DNA from: Amycolatopsis sp. A133
Lineage (GTDB): Bacteria; Actinomycetota; Actinomycetes; Mycobacteriales; Pseudonocardiaceae
Assembly (NCBI RefSeq): GCF_031082405.1
Contig: NZ_JAVHJU010000023.1
Coordinates: forward strand, 62,001-126,000
Reading direction: 5' to 3'
DNA: 64,000 nucleotides
This document shows positions 1-8,816 of this stretch, piece by piece. The stretch's first letter is position 1; every line of letters begins with the position of its first letter. The translations under genes and the position numbers were made by a program. Below the pieces are notes generated by a model, which worked only from the letters and a program-made list of their open reading frames with translations, searched no databases and was not told where the DNA came from.

Positions 1-406
1 GCGGGAACGGCAGCCCGACGAGCAGCTCCGTCACCCCGATCCGGCCGGGCCCGGTGGTCAGCACGCGGTGGTCGCAGGCCGCGGCGAGCACCGCACCGCC
101 GGCGACGGCGTGCCCGTTCAGCGCGGCGACCACGGGACGCGGGCAGCCGAACACCGCCAGCAGCGCGTCGGACAGCAGCGGCAGGAACTCCGCGACGTAG
201 GACGCGCCGCCCGCGTCGACCCGCTTGAGGTCGACGCCGGCGCAGAAGATGCCGCCGGTCCCGGTGAGCACCACGGCACGGGCCTGCTCGGCCTCCTCGA
301 GCCGGAGCACCAGCTCGCGGCACGAGTCCGTGTCGAGGGTGTTGCCGCCGCCGTGGTCGATCCGGAGCACGGCGACGTCGTGGCGGCTGTCCAGGGTGAT
401 CGGCAC
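1..406 (-). CDS. Enoyl-CoA hydratase/isomerase (crotonase) family protein, C-terminus cut off by window edge
   Basis: Reading the reverse strand from a GTG at 404-406 gives 135 residues before the window ends. The crotonase oxyanion-hole motifs are present: FCAGVDLKR at about residues 56-64 and the glycine-rich GHAVAGGAVLAAACDHR at about 100-116. The N-terminus (PITLDSRHDVAVLRID) also fits the family. Members hydrate or isomerise acyl-CoA thioesters in the cytosol, but the substrate cannot be told from this part. The gene starts 32 bp after the stop of the ABC permease on the same strand, so it may be the last gene of that operon. The catalytic glutamates lie partly beyond the edge. Confidence 0.85.
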   Translation of the reverse strand, partial: MPITLDSRHDVAVLRIDHGGGNTLDTDSCRELVLRLEEAEQARAVVLTGTGGIFCAGVDLKRVDAGGASYVAEFLPLLSDALLAVFGCPRPVVAALNGHAVAGGAVLAAACDHRVLTTGPGRIGVTELLVGLPFP

Positions 407-438
407 GGCCCGACCGTACCGCGGCGCGGCCGCGGGGG

Positions 439-1362
439 TCAGCTGGTGATGTCCTTCTTGCCGAACCGGCGCCCGGCGTAGAGGAAGAACACCGTCCCGT
501 AGATCGCCGCCGACAGCATGCCGCTCGCGAGGTTGGTCCAGTCGACGTCGGTCGAGATCAGGTCCATCCACGAGAACGCGTAGTGCGTCGGCAGGTAGTT
601 CCGGAGCCCCTCCAGCGCCGTGATCTGGTCGAGGATCTGGGACAGGATCGCCACCAGCACCGCCCCGCCGACCGCGCCGAGCGGGGCGTCGGTCGACACG
701 CTCAGCGCCAGCGCGAGCCCGGCCACCCAGGCCAGCTGCAGGATGATGTACACAGTGGACAGCGCGATGGCCAGCAGGCTGTCGCCGAAGGACACCGCGT
801 CACCCGTCGGGCTGATCGCGTCGCCCGCGCCGTACCAGAGGATGCCGACGCCGAGTGACACCAAGGGCAGCAGGACGAGCGCAAAAGCCGACAGCAGCCC
901 GGACACGATCGCCTTCTGCCGCAGCACCCGCTGCCGCGGCACCGGCACGGCCAGCAGGTACTTCAGGCTCGACCACGACGCTTCGCTCGCGATGGTGTCG
1001 CCGAAGAACAGCGCTACGATCATCGGCAGCAGGAACGTCCCGGACACGAACAGCGCCAGCACCACGAAGTTCGGCGCGGACGCCGTCGCCAGGTCGACGA
1101 ACCCGCCGCTGCGCCGGTTCGGGCTCGACTGCCCGAGCTGGAACGCGATCACCAGGATGAACGGCAGCAGCGCGACGAACCCGAGCAGGGACTGCGTGCG
1201 CCGCCGCTTGAGCTGGCGGCGCAGCTCGACGCCGAGCCGCAGCGTGCGCCGCGCCGAATAGCCCTCGACGGCGCCGTCCGGCCCGACACCTGCGTGCTCG
1301 GCCGAAGCGACGTCGCTCAGTTCGTCCAGCGCGTGCGGATCGGTGTGGACACCCTGACTCAC
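439..1362 (-). CDS. ABC-2 type transporter permease
   Basis: Encodes 307 residues from a GTG that overlaps the stop of the ATPase gene by 4 nt (GTGA), so the two are translationally coupled. The first ~70 residues are hydrophilic. About six hydrophobic segments follow, beginning with LLGFVALLPFILVIAFQLG, then FVVLALFVSGTFLLPMIVALFF and others, and the protein ends in a basic tail (GRRFGKKDITS). This is the ABC-2 permease pattern. With the upstream ATPase it probably forms an exporter or permease for a lipid, drug or peptide; the substrate is unknown. An internal sequence at 749-760 resembles the recurrent CACAGTGGAC motif described in the findings. Confidence 0.88.
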   Translation of the reverse strand: MSQGVHTDPHALDELSDVASAEHAGVGPDGAVEGYSARRTLRLGVELRRQLKRRRTQSLLGFVALLPFILVIAFQLGQSSPNRRSGGFVDLATASAPNFVVLALFVSGTFLLPMIVALFFGDTIASEASWSSLKYLLAVPVPRQRVLRQKAIVSGLLSAFALVLLPLVSLGVGILWYGAGDAISPTGDAVSFGDSLLAIALSTVYIILQLAWVAGLALALSVSTDAPLGAVGGAVLVAILSQILDQITALEGLRNYLPTHYAFSWMDLISTDVDWTNLASGMLSAAIYGTVFFLYAGRRFGKKDITS

Positions 1363-4220
1363 GACTCTTCTCCGACCAGTTGCAGGAACGCGTCTTCCAG
1401 CCGGCGCCTCGGCCCGGCCTGCTCTACCGCGACACCGGCGCGGACCAGCGCGGCCACGCCTTCGGCCCGCGGCAGGTCGCCGAGGTTCGCGTGGACCAGC
1501 TCGCCCTCGACGTCGACGTCGGTGACCCCGCTCAGCGCCTTGAGCGCCGCCGCGGCCGCGGCCGGGTCGTCGACCCGGAACGTCGCCTCGCCGCCGGCGG
1601 CGGCCAGCTCGCCGACCTCGCCCGCGGCGACCAGCGAGCCGCGGTGCATGACCACGACGTGCGTGCAGGTCTGCTCGACCTCGGCCAGCAGGTGGCTGGA
1701 CACCACCACGGTGCGGCCGGTCGCGGCGTACCGCTTCAGCACCTCGCGCATCTGGTGGATCTGGGGCGGGTCGAGCCCGTTGGTCGGTTCGTCGAGCACC
1801 ATGAGCTCCGGCAGGCCGAGCATCGCCTGGGCGATCGCCAGCCGCTGCCGCATGCCCTGGCTGTAGGTCCGCACGCGGCGCTCGACCGCGTTGCCGAGCC
1901 CGGCGATCTCCAGTGCCTCCGCGAAGTGCGCCTTTTCGGCCGGACGCCCGGTCGAGGCCCAGTACAGCTCGAGGTTCGCCCGGCCGGACAGGTGCGGGAG
2001 GAACCCCGAGCCCTCGACGAACGAGCCGATGCGCGAGAGCACCGGCGCGCCGGGGGTGATCTTGTGCCCGAACACGCGGATGCTGCCCTCGGTCGGCGTG
2101 ATCAGGCCCATCAGCATCCGCAGGGTGGTCGTCTTGCCGGCGCCGTTCGGCCCGAGCAGGCCGAGGACCTGGCCCGGTTCGACGCGGAAGGACAGGTCCT
2201 TCACCGCGAGGAACCCGCCCGCGTACTGCTTGCGCAGCCCCTCGATGACCAGCGGCGTCGTCGACAGCTCCGGATCGATGTCGGTGGCCCGGCGTCGGCG
2301 CAGGGCCGCGAAGAGCACGGCGGCGAGGCCGATCGCGAGCGTCACGCCGATGCCCGCCAGCTGCCCGACCGGGGCCGGCGAACCGACCGACGTCCCGGGC
2401 ACGAGCGGCACGGACAGCGCGGTGCCGCCGGCGAGCCCGATGCGGAACACCGCGGGCGCGGCCGGGGCGGCGAACGCCTGGTCGGTGGTGCCGACGACCA
2501 GCCGCAGCGCGTGCCCGCCCTCGATCGGCCGGACGATGCCGGGCAGCGTCACGGTGACCTCGACCGGGGTGCCGTCGGCGGGCAGCCCGCTCACCCGGAA
2601 CGGCGCGATGGCGTTGGCCGGCAGCACCCGGGAGCCGTCCTGCCCGACGTCGTAGAGCTTCGCGAACAGCACCGCGTCCGGCTGCGGGTGCGCCGGGTCC
2701 GCGGCGACCTGCAGCCGCACGGTCGAGGCGCCGCTGACGACGATCTGCCCGTCCACCGGCGCCGTGGTGAACTGCGCGGCCTGGCCGGGCGGGTCGTTGC
2801 TGAACAGCGCGCCGAGCCGCGACGTGCTGCTCGCGATGCCGTTGAGCCCGGGGATCCCGCTCACCGCGGCCGGGTTGGCGCCGGCGGGGCGCACCACCGG
2901 CTGCGCGGGGCCGGTCAGCGCCAGCTGCCGCCGTTCGGTGGCCGGTCCGGCCAGCCCGGGGTAGGCGGCCGCGCTGACCGTGCGGACCGACGGCGTTCCG
3001 TTGGCGCGCAACGTGCCCTGGACGTCGTAGCTGAAGCCGGTGCCCGGGTCGCCGCCGTCCAGCGCCGTCTTCAGGAAGTCGCCGATCTTGGCGCGCAGCT
3101 GGGGTCCGGGCTTGCCGCCGTCGTGGCCGCCGGTGTACCAGATGGTCTTGACCTTGCCGCCCGCCGCGGTGATCTGCCGGGCGTTGGCGTCGGACTGGTC
3201 GAGGCCGAACAGCGTGTCGCTCTCGCCCTGCACCAGCAGCGTCGGCACGGTGATCTTGCTCGTCACCGAAGCGGGGGAGACGCGCCGCAGGAGGTCGACG
3301 CTCGCCTGGCTCGCCCGCCCGGTGGTACCGAGTTCGGTGTAGGCGCGGCAGACCGCGGCGGTGAACCGGCCGCACGGGTCGGCCGGCGCACTCCGCGGCC
3401 CGCCCGCGCCCGGCGCCCCGGCGGGCAGCGCGGCCCCCGCGGCGGCGGCGGTCCCGGCGGCGCCGGTGTCGGTCTCCTGCCCGGCTTCCGGCGCTTCGGC
3501 GGATGGCGAGCCGCTCGCCGCGGCGCCGGAACCGGCCGAGAAGAAGATGCCGGCCCAGCTCTTCTTGAAGACACCGTCGGTTGCGAAGGCGCCGGCGGCC
3601 GGGGTGCCCGTGCCCGCGGACGCGGGCGTCGCCGCGTTCGGGACCAAGCCCTGGGCCAGGTCGTTGTAGGTGATCACGGGCGCGATCGCGTCGACGCGCT
3701 TGTCCGTGCCGGCCAGCAGCAGCGAAAGCGCACCGCCGTAGGAGGCCCCGGTGACGGCGACCTTCGGATCGCCCTTCGCGTCGAGGGTCACCTGGTGCTG
3801 CGCGACGAGCCGGTCGATCAGGCGGCTCGCGTCGGCGACCTCGCCGTCCGGGTCGTTGAGCCCGATCTTGCCGGTGCTCCGGCCGAAGCCGCGGGCGGAC
3901 CAGGTCATCACGACGAAGCCGTTGCGCGCGAGCTCGCGCGCGTCGTCGGCGACGCTGTTCTTGTCCCCGCCGAAGCCGTGCGCGAGCAGGACCGCGGGCG
4001 CGGGCACGGTCGTGGGGAGGTAGGTGGTCGTGTCGATCTTGACCTGCTCGGCCGAGCCGGGGGCGGCGGGCATGTCGAGCAGGGCGTCCTGGGCGGGCAC
4101 GGCGGGCGGGGCCGTGTCGCACGTCACCCAGAGGACGGCCGCGGCGGCGAGTACCACCACGACGGCGCCGATCGCCGTGAGACGGGCACGGCGGGTGCGC
4201 GGGAGCGGGAGTCGGGGCAC
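1359..4220 (-). CDS. Fusion of membrane-anchored alpha/beta hydrolase (X-Pro dipeptidyl-peptidase/CocE-like) with ABC transporter ATPase
   Basis: A 953-residue protein. The chosen GTG start (4218-4220) immediately precedes a basic stretch and a TM helix (IGAVVVVLAAAAVLWV); longer starts add only uncharged low-complexity sequence. The hydrolase part (about 45-600) has the nucleophile elbow GASYGG, a later acid region LVQGESDTLFG, histidine in YTGGHDGG, and a beta-rich C-terminal region like PepX_C. A second TM (GVTLAIGLAAVLFAAL) leads to a complete ABC domain in the last ~310 residues, with Walker A GPNGAGKTT, signature YSQGMRQR and Walker B LMVLDEP. The downstream permease is coupled by a 4-nt overlap. 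Topology implies hydrolase outside and ATPase inside, so hydrolysis may be tied to transport of its substrate or product (inference). The substrate is unknown. Confidence 0.85.
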   Translation of the reverse strand: MPRLPLPRTRRARLTAIGAVVVVLAAAAVLWVTCDTAPPAVPAQDALLDMPAAPGSAEQVKIDTTTYLPTTVPAPAVLLAHGFGGDKNSVADDARELARNGFVVMTWSARGFGRSTGKIGLNDPDGEVADASRLIDRLVAQHQVTLDAKGDPKVAVTGASYGGALSLLLAGTDKRVDAIAPVITYNDLAQGLVPNAATPASAGTGTPAAGAFATDGVFKKSWAGIFFSAGSGAAASGSPSAEAPEAGQETDTGAAGTAAAAGAALPAGAPGAGGPRSAPADPCGRFTAAVCRAYTELGTTGRASQASVDLLRRVSPASVTSKITVPTLLVQGESDTLFGLDQSDANARQITAAGGKVKTIWYTGGHDGGKPGPQLRAKIGDFLKTALDGGDPGTGFSYDVQGTLRANGTPSVRTVSAAAYPGLAGPATERRQLALTGPAQPVVRPAGANPAAVSGIPGLNGIASSTSRLGALFSNDPPGQAAQFTTAPVDGQIVVSGASTVRLQVAADPAHPQPDAVLFAKLYDVGQDGSRVLPANAIAPFRVSGLPADGTPVEVTVTLPGIVRPIEGGHALRLVVGTTDQAFAAPAAPAVFRIGLAGGTALSVPLVPGTSVGSPAPVGQLAGIGVTLAIGLAAVLFAALRRRRATDIDPELSTTPLVIEGLRKQYAGGFLAVKDLSFRVEPGQVLGLLGPNGAGKTTTLRMLMGLITPTEGSIRVFGHKITPGAPVLSRIGSFVEGSGFLPHLSGRANLELYWASTGRPAEKAHFAEALEIAGLGNAVERRVRTYSQGMRQRLAIAQAMLGLPELMVLDEPTNGLDPPQIHQMREVLKRYAATGRTVVVSSHLLAEVEQTCTHVVVMHRGSLVAAGEVGELAAAGGEATFRVDDPAAAAAALKALSGVTDVDVEGELVHANLGDLPRAEGVAALVRAGVAVEQAGPRRRLEDAFLQLVGEES

Positions 4221-4384
4221 GACGTGACCGTAGGTGAAGTTTGCTGAGAGTGTCCTCACGGGCTCACGTCGATCACACGCCGCCGGACCACCTGGTGGAC
4301 TGAAGTGACCGAAATTACACGCCCAACCCGGTGACGTGCGCGATTCCGGCTGGCGCTCGGCCGGGGGGAACCGGCAAACTGGAC

Positions 4385-4516
4385 TCGCTGTGAGGGGAGT
4401 ATTCCTTCGCGGCGGTGTCGTCAGCACGGTGGCCCTGCGCCCCCGGCACCGTCGGCCGGTGTTTTAACCGGCGGAAGAGACCTCCGGTTAGTTGCTGCTG
4501 CGCACTATCCGGAGGT
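4385..4516 (+). promoter_or_regulatory. yybP-ykoY (manganese) riboswitch controlling terC
   Basis: The conserved elements of this class occur in order: GGGGAGTAT (4394-4402), CGTCAGCACGG (4419-4429), then the 3' part CCGGCGGAAGAGACCT (about 4468-4483). TerC-family genes are classic targets of this Mn2+-sensing RNA. ACCTCCGG (4480-4487) is perfectly complementary to CCGGAGGT (4509-4516), which contains the Shine-Dalgarno sequence of the next gene. The upstream GAGG (4392-4395) can compete for the CCTC inside it. A simple model (inference) is that metal-stabilised P1 pairing frees the ribosome site and turns translation on. Confidence 0.85.
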
Positions 4517-4525
4517 TTTGGTTTC

Positions 4526-5488
4526 ATGACTGTCCCCCTGTGGCTGTGGATCGCGACGATCGGTGGTCTGCTCGCGCTGATCGCGCTGGACCTGGTCATC
4601 GTCGATCGCAAGCCGCACGAAGTGACCACGGGGGAAGCCGCTCGCTGGGTGATCTTCTACGTCTCGTGCGCGATCGTCTTCGGCATCGGCGTGTGGATCT
4701 TCGCCGGGCACGACCCCGGCGTCGAGTTCTTCACCGGCTACATCACCGAGTACTCGCTGAGCGTGGACAACCTGTTCATCTTCATGATCATCATGGGGTC
4801 GTTCAAGGTGCCCGCCATCCACCAGCACCGCGTGCTGCTGGTCGGCATCCTGCTCGCGCTCGCCATGCGGAGCGTCTTCATCGCCATCGGTGCCGCGCTG
4901 ATCGCGCAGTTCGTCTGGGTGTTCTTCCTCTTCGGCGCGGTGCTGATCTGGACCGCGGTCAGCATGGTGCGGGGCAAGGGCGGGGACGAGGAGTACCACG
5001 AGAACGCCGTCACCCGGCAGGTCCGCCGGTTCGCCCCGGTGACCGACGACTACCACGGCCACAAGTACACGGTGAAGATCGACGGCAAGCGGATGATCAC
5101 GCCGATGCTGCTGGTGATCGTGGCCATCGGCTCGGCGGACCTGCTGTTCGCCGTCGACTCGATCCCGGCGATCTTCGGCATCACGCAGGAGGCGTTCCTC
5201 GTCTTCACCGCCAACGCGTTCGCGCTGATGGGCCTGCGCCAGCTGTACTTCCTGCTCGGCGGCCTGGTGACGAAGCTCGTCTACCTCAGCTACGGGCTCG
5301 CGGTGATCCTCGCCTTCATCGGCGCGAAGCTGTTCCTGCACGCGCTGCACGAGTACCACGTCGTGCCGGACTGGCTGGACATCAACAACTGGGTCTCCCT
5401 CGGCGTGATCGTCGTCGTGCTGACGGTGACCACGGTGACCAGCCTGGCCAAGGCCCGCCGCGAGGAGCGCAACGAGGTCTCCGCGTGA
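4526..5488 (+). CDS. TerC family integral membrane protein (probable Mn2+ exporter)
   Basis: 320 residues from ATG 4526, with a GGAGG 10 nt upstream that sits inside the riboswitch hairpin. It is predicted to have about nine TM helices. The two acidic family motifs are present: SVDNLFIF near residue 79 and FAVDSIPA near residue 209. A cytoplasmic hydrophilic loop (about 150-190) separates the two halves. TerC/Alx/MeeF-type proteins are linked to tellurite resistance and, more recently, to manganese export that also supplies extracytoplasmic metalloproteins. The riboswitch upstream supports the manganese role. The divergent hydrolase-ABC gene starts about 300 bp away. Confidence 0.9.
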   Translation: MTVPLWLWIATIGGLLALIALDLVIVDRKPHEVTTGEAARWVIFYVSCAIVFGIGVWIFAGHDPGVEFFTGYITEYSLSVDNLFIFMIIMGSFKVPAIHQHRVLLVGILLALAMRSVFIAIGAALIAQFVWVFFLFGAVLIWTAVSMVRGKGGDEEYHENAVTRQVRRFAPVTDDYHGHKYTVKIDGKRMITPMLLVIVAIGSADLLFAVDSIPAIFGITQEAFLVFTANAFALMGLRQLYFLLGGLVTKLVYLSYGLAVILAFIGAKLFLHALHEYHVVPDWLDINNWVSLGVIVVVLTVTTVTSLAKARREERNEVSA

Positions 5489-5539
5489 GTCCTGGCGAAA
5501 GTCGTTCGCACCGCTAAGGAAGTCGGGTACGGTCGGGAC

Positions 5540-7495
5540 GTGCGTCCTGCCGACATCGAACACCTCGTCGCCCCCGGCCGTCCCGCGCTGCGCGGGAACC
5601 TGCTGCTCACGGCGTTGAAGAGACCGGATCTCCGTGCGAACGCCGCGCACAGCGCCGTGCGGCGCGTGTCGTTCGACGGCGCCGAGGCCGCGTGGACCCA
5701 CGGTCCGCGCGACTCGGCCCCGGCGATCTCCCCGGACGGACGCTGGGTGGCGTTCCTCCGCGCGGGGGAGGGCACGGGCGCGGACGGCAACCCGCAGCTG
5801 CACGTGATGCCGTCGGCCGGCGGTGAGGCCCGCCGGCTGACGTCGCTGCACCTCGGGGCCGGGGAGCCGGTGTGGGCGCCGGATTCGCGGCGCATCGCGT
5901 TCACCGCCCGGGTGCCCGAGGCCGGCCGCTACGGCACGCCGGATGCCGACGGCGAGACGCCCGAGCCGGCCGCCGAGGCGCCGCGCCGGATCACGCGCAT
6001 GGACTACCGCATCGACGACGTCGGGTTCCTGCGGGACCGCCTGCAGCGGCTGTTCGTCGTCGACGCCGTCGCGGCGCTGGACCGCGACGAGCCCGGGGAC
6101 CTCGAGCCGCTGACCGGGGACGCGTTCGACGCGGCCCACCCGGTGTGGACGCCGGACGGCACCCGCGTGGTCTTCACCGCGCCGCCGGACTGGGGCGCGG
6201 CCGAAAGCGATGCGCGCGACATCTGCGCGATCTCCGCCGACGGCGGCGAGCCCGAGGTCCTCGTGCGCTGCGAGGGGTACTCCGAGCGGCCCGCGTTCGC
6301 CGCCGACGGCACGTTGTTCTACTTCGGACAGTCTTTCGAAGAGCACCACGAAGCCGCGCCGACCGGGCTCTACGCGGCGACGCCCGAGTTCGGCGCCGGC
6401 CCGGTGAAGCCGCGCCGGCTCACCGACGCCGAGACGGTGGACTGCGAGGCCGGGGCGGGCCCGCCTGCCCCGCGCGGGGACGACGTCCTCGTGGCCGTCC
6501 GCAACCGCGGTGCGGTGGAGCTGCGCGCGGTCGCCGTCGACGCCGTCGACGCCCCGCTCGCGGACCTTCCGGTGGTCTACGCGGACCGCACCGCCCTCCG
6601 GTCGTTCACGCTGGACGGCTCGGTGCTGGCGGCGGTGATCGCGACGCCGTCGACCGCGGGTGAGGTCGTGCTGCTCGGCGACGGCGAGCCGCGCGTGCTC
6701 ACCGACTACGCGAAGCCGTTGCGGGACAACGGGATCCGGCCGATGATCGAGCTGGAGACCACCGCGCCGGACGGCTACCCGGTGCACGGCTGGCTGGTGC
6801 TGCCCGACGGCGAGGGCCCGCACCCGGTGCTGCGGGTGGTGCACGGCGGCCCGTTCACCCAGCAGGAGTGGGCGTTGTTCGACGAAGCGCAGGTCTACGC
6901 GTCCGCGGGGTACGCGGTGGTGGTCGGCAACCCGCGCGGGTCGGCGGGGTACGGGCAGACGCACGGCCACGCGATCACGCACGGCTTCGGCACGGTTGAC
7001 GTCGACGACGTCCTGGCCCTGCTCGACAAGGCACTCGAACGCCCGGACCTCGACGCCTCCCGCGTCGGCATCATGGGCGGCTCGTACGGCGGGTTCATGA
7101 CGAGCTGGCTGGCCGCCCACCACGGCGAGCGCTTCAAGGCGGCGTGGAGCGAGCGCGCGGTCAACGCGTGGGACTCGATGGTCGGCAGCTCCGACATCGG
7201 CTACTTCTTCGTCGACGCCTACATCGGCACCGACCCGGACGTGCAGCGCGACCGTTCGCCGCTGTCGTACGCGGCGCAGATCGAGATCCCGTTCGCGGTG
7301 GTGCATTCGGAGCAGGACTGGCGCTGCCCGCTGGAGCAGGCGGAGCGGATGTTCGTGGCCCTGCGCCGCGCGGGAGCGCCGGCGGAGATGCTCCTGTTCC
7401 CCGGTGAAGGCCACGAACTGAGCCGCTCGGGCCGTCCGCGGCACCGCGTCCAGCGTTTCGAAGCGATCCTGGAGTGGTGGGGGCGGCACCTGTAG
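5540..7495 (+). CDS. S9 family peptidase (prolyl oligopeptidase/acylaminoacyl peptidase-like)
   Basis: 651 residues from GTG 5540. The N-terminal ~390 residues are a beta-propeller with TolB-like blades (SPDGRWVAF, APDSRRIAF, TPDGTRVVF). The C-terminal ~260 residues are an alpha/beta-hydrolase domain. The catalytic serine lies in GGSYGGF (about residue 515), the aspartate in SEQDWRCPLEQAE (about 592) and the histidine in PGEGHELSRSG (about 624). There is no signal peptide, so it should be a cytosolic enzyme cleaving short or N-acylated peptides. It overlaps the following HAD gene by one nucleotide (TAGTG), which suggests co-transcription. Confidence 0.92.
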   Translation: MRPADIEHLVAPGRPALRGNLLLTALKRPDLRANAAHSAVRRVSFDGAEAAWTHGPRDSAPAISPDGRWVAFLRAGEGTGADGNPQLHVMPSAGGEARRLTSLHLGAGEPVWAPDSRRIAFTARVPEAGRYGTPDADGETPEPAAEAPRRITRMDYRIDDVGFLRDRLQRLFVVDAVAALDRDEPGDLEPLTGDAFDAAHPVWTPDGTRVVFTAPPDWGAAESDARDICAISADGGEPEVLVRCEGYSERPAFAADGTLFYFGQSFEEHHEAAPTGLYAATPEFGAGPVKPRRLTDAETVDCEAGAGPPAPRGDDVLVAVRNRGAVELRAVAVDAVDAPLADLPVVYADRTALRSFTLDGSVLAAVIATPSTAGEVVLLGDGEPRVLTDYAKPLRDNGIRPMIELETTAPDGYPVHGWLVLPDGEGPHPVLRVVHGGPFTQQEWALFDEAQVYASAGYAVVVGNPRGSAGYGQTHGHAITHGFGTVDVDDVLALLDKALERPDLDASRVGIMGGSYGGFMTSWLAAHHGERFKAAWSERAVNAWDSMVGSSDIGYFFVDAYIGTDPDVQRDRSPLSYAAQIEIPFAVVHSEQDWRCPLEQAERMFVALRRAGAPAEMLLFPGEGHELSRSGRPRHRVQRFEAILEWWGRHL

Positions 7496-8127
7496 TGCAC
7501 GGGCTGGTCTGCTTCGACGTCGACGGCACCCTCGTGCCCGGCACGAGTTCGTGCGCGTGGGTGGCCGCCGCGTTGGGGCACGAGGCCGAACTCGTCGCGG
7601 CCGAAGCGGCGTACGTGGCCGGGCAGATGACCAACCAGGAGGCGTCGGTGATCGACGCCCGCGGGTGGGCCGGGCACACCGAAGCCGGGATTTCGGCGCG
7701 GTTCGAGACGCTGCCGCTGGTCGACGGGATCGCCGAGACGGTGCGGTGGTGCCACGACCACGGCCTGCGCCCGATCCTGACCACGCTCGCGTGGACGCCG
7801 GTGGGCCGCATGCTCGCCCGGCGGTTCGGGTTCGCCGCCTACTGCGGCCCGGTGCCCGAAGCCGTCGGCGGCCGCTACACCGGCGAAGTCGCCGAGCACC
7901 TGGACGAGTACGGCAAACGCGACTTCGCGCTGGCACAGGGCTTCGCGCCGGAACGCTGCGCCGCCGTCGGGGACAGCCGGTCCGATCTGCCGCTGTTCGC
8001 CGCCGTCGGGACGAGCATCGGCTTCAACGCGGCGCCGGTCGCCCGCGCCGTCGCCACGCACCTCGTCGACGGTCCGGACCTGCGGGCCGTCATCCCGGTG
8101 CTGGCGGCTCAGTTGAGCAGCGTGTAG
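7495..8127 (+). CDS. HAD-superfamily phosphatase (SerB-like)
   Basis: 210 residues from the GTG overlapping the peptidase stop; GTGs at 7474 or 7477 would lengthen it slightly. HAD motif I is FDVDGTLVPG at the N-terminus, motif II is the threonine in LTTLAWTP and motif III is GDSRSDLPLFAAVG near the C-terminus. The four-helix cap insertion and overall length fit the SerB/PSP subgroup. It probably removes phosphate from a small metabolite in the cytosol; assignment to phosphoserine is not secure. Its 3' end overlaps the convergent RES gene by 19 bp. Confidence 0.85.
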   Translation: MHGLVCFDVDGTLVPGTSSCAWVAAALGHEAELVAAEAAYVAGQMTNQEASVIDARGWAGHTEAGISARFETLPLVDGIAETVRWCHDHGLRPILTTLAWTPVGRMLARRFGFAAYCGPVPEAVGGRYTGEVAEHLDEYGKRDFALAQGFAPERCAAVGDSRSDLPLFAAVGTSIGFNAAPVARAVATHLVDGPDLRAVIPVLAAQLSSV

Positions 8128-8765
8128 TTCAGCTCTTCGCAGACCCGGCCCAGCGGGACGTCCAGGCCCGGGTGGTCCAGCGGCAGCAGCACGTCCGGCG
8201 CGATGGGCAGCGCGGCGCCCGCCGGCGGGTCCCACAGGCAGATCGCGGGGTCGCCGGAGTCCATCGACGAGCGGTACCAGAGGCCGTCGAGGTCGCTGAA
8301 CGCGCCGCGGATCGCGCGGGCCCACGCCTGCGTCAGCTTCTTCGGCCCGCTGGAAATCTCCTGCGACGCGCCGACCCGCGTCGGCCACAGGCCGGTCAGG
8401 TCGAGCAGGCGCAGGGTGCGCGTCGGGCGGACGACGACCAGCCGGGGACCGCGGGTGCGGCGGTCGACCGTCGAGCTGGTCTGGAAGACCTCGGCGACCG
8501 AGGTGCGCACGGTGAGGCCGAAGTAGAGGACGCCGTTCGCGGGATCGGTGACCGGCGCGCCGCCGCGGCCGGGCGACTGCTGGTCGAACCGGCCGTGCGG
8601 GAGCGGGCCGGTGTAGCGGAACGAGTTCCACTGCTGGGGGTGGTTGCCGTGCGCGGTGAAGATCCGTACGAGCCTGGTCGTGGGCTGGACCGTCACCACG
8701 TCACTGGCGCGGTTCAGCTGCCGGACCAGGACGGATCGGGCGGGCGGCAGCGGGAGCCGGGCCAT
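8109..8765 (-). CDS. RES-domain toxin (probable NAD+-degrading toxin)
   Basis: 218 residues. It has the RES-family landmarks: an arginine in RLVRIFTAHG, tyrosine in GVLYFGLTVRTSVAEVFQ, and a C-terminal acidic EELNYTLLN. RES toxins of RES-Xre (MbcT/MbcA, ParT/ParS) modules split NAD+ or ADP-ribosylate targets. The gene lies 51 bp downstream of a plausible Xre/MbcA/ParS-type antitoxin on the same strand, in the usual antitoxin-toxin order. Its 3' end overlaps the convergent HAD phosphatase gene. Family and module are fairly certain; the exact chemistry is not. Confidence 0.82.
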   Translation of the reverse strand: MARLPLPPARSVLVRQLNRASDVVTVQPTTRLVRIFTAHGNHPQQWNSFRYTGPLPHGRFDQQSPGRGGAPVTDPANGVLYFGLTVRTSVAEVFQTSSTVDRRTRGPRLVVVRPTRTLRLLDLTGLWPTRVGASQEISSGPKKLTQAWARAIRGAFSDLDGLWYRSSMDSGDPAICLWDPPAGAALPIAPDVLLPLDHPGLDVPLGRVCEELNYTLLN

Positions 8766-8816
8766 GGGTCGGGGGTGGTCCGTCCTTGTCGGTGATCTTG
8801 CTCGGGAGAGTCCAGC

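Noticed and set aside
439..4122. 1227-codon frame spanning the permease and the hydrolase-ABC gene
   Set aside because: Only the part after 1362 matches a protein (the permease); the rest is out of frame with the real gene.
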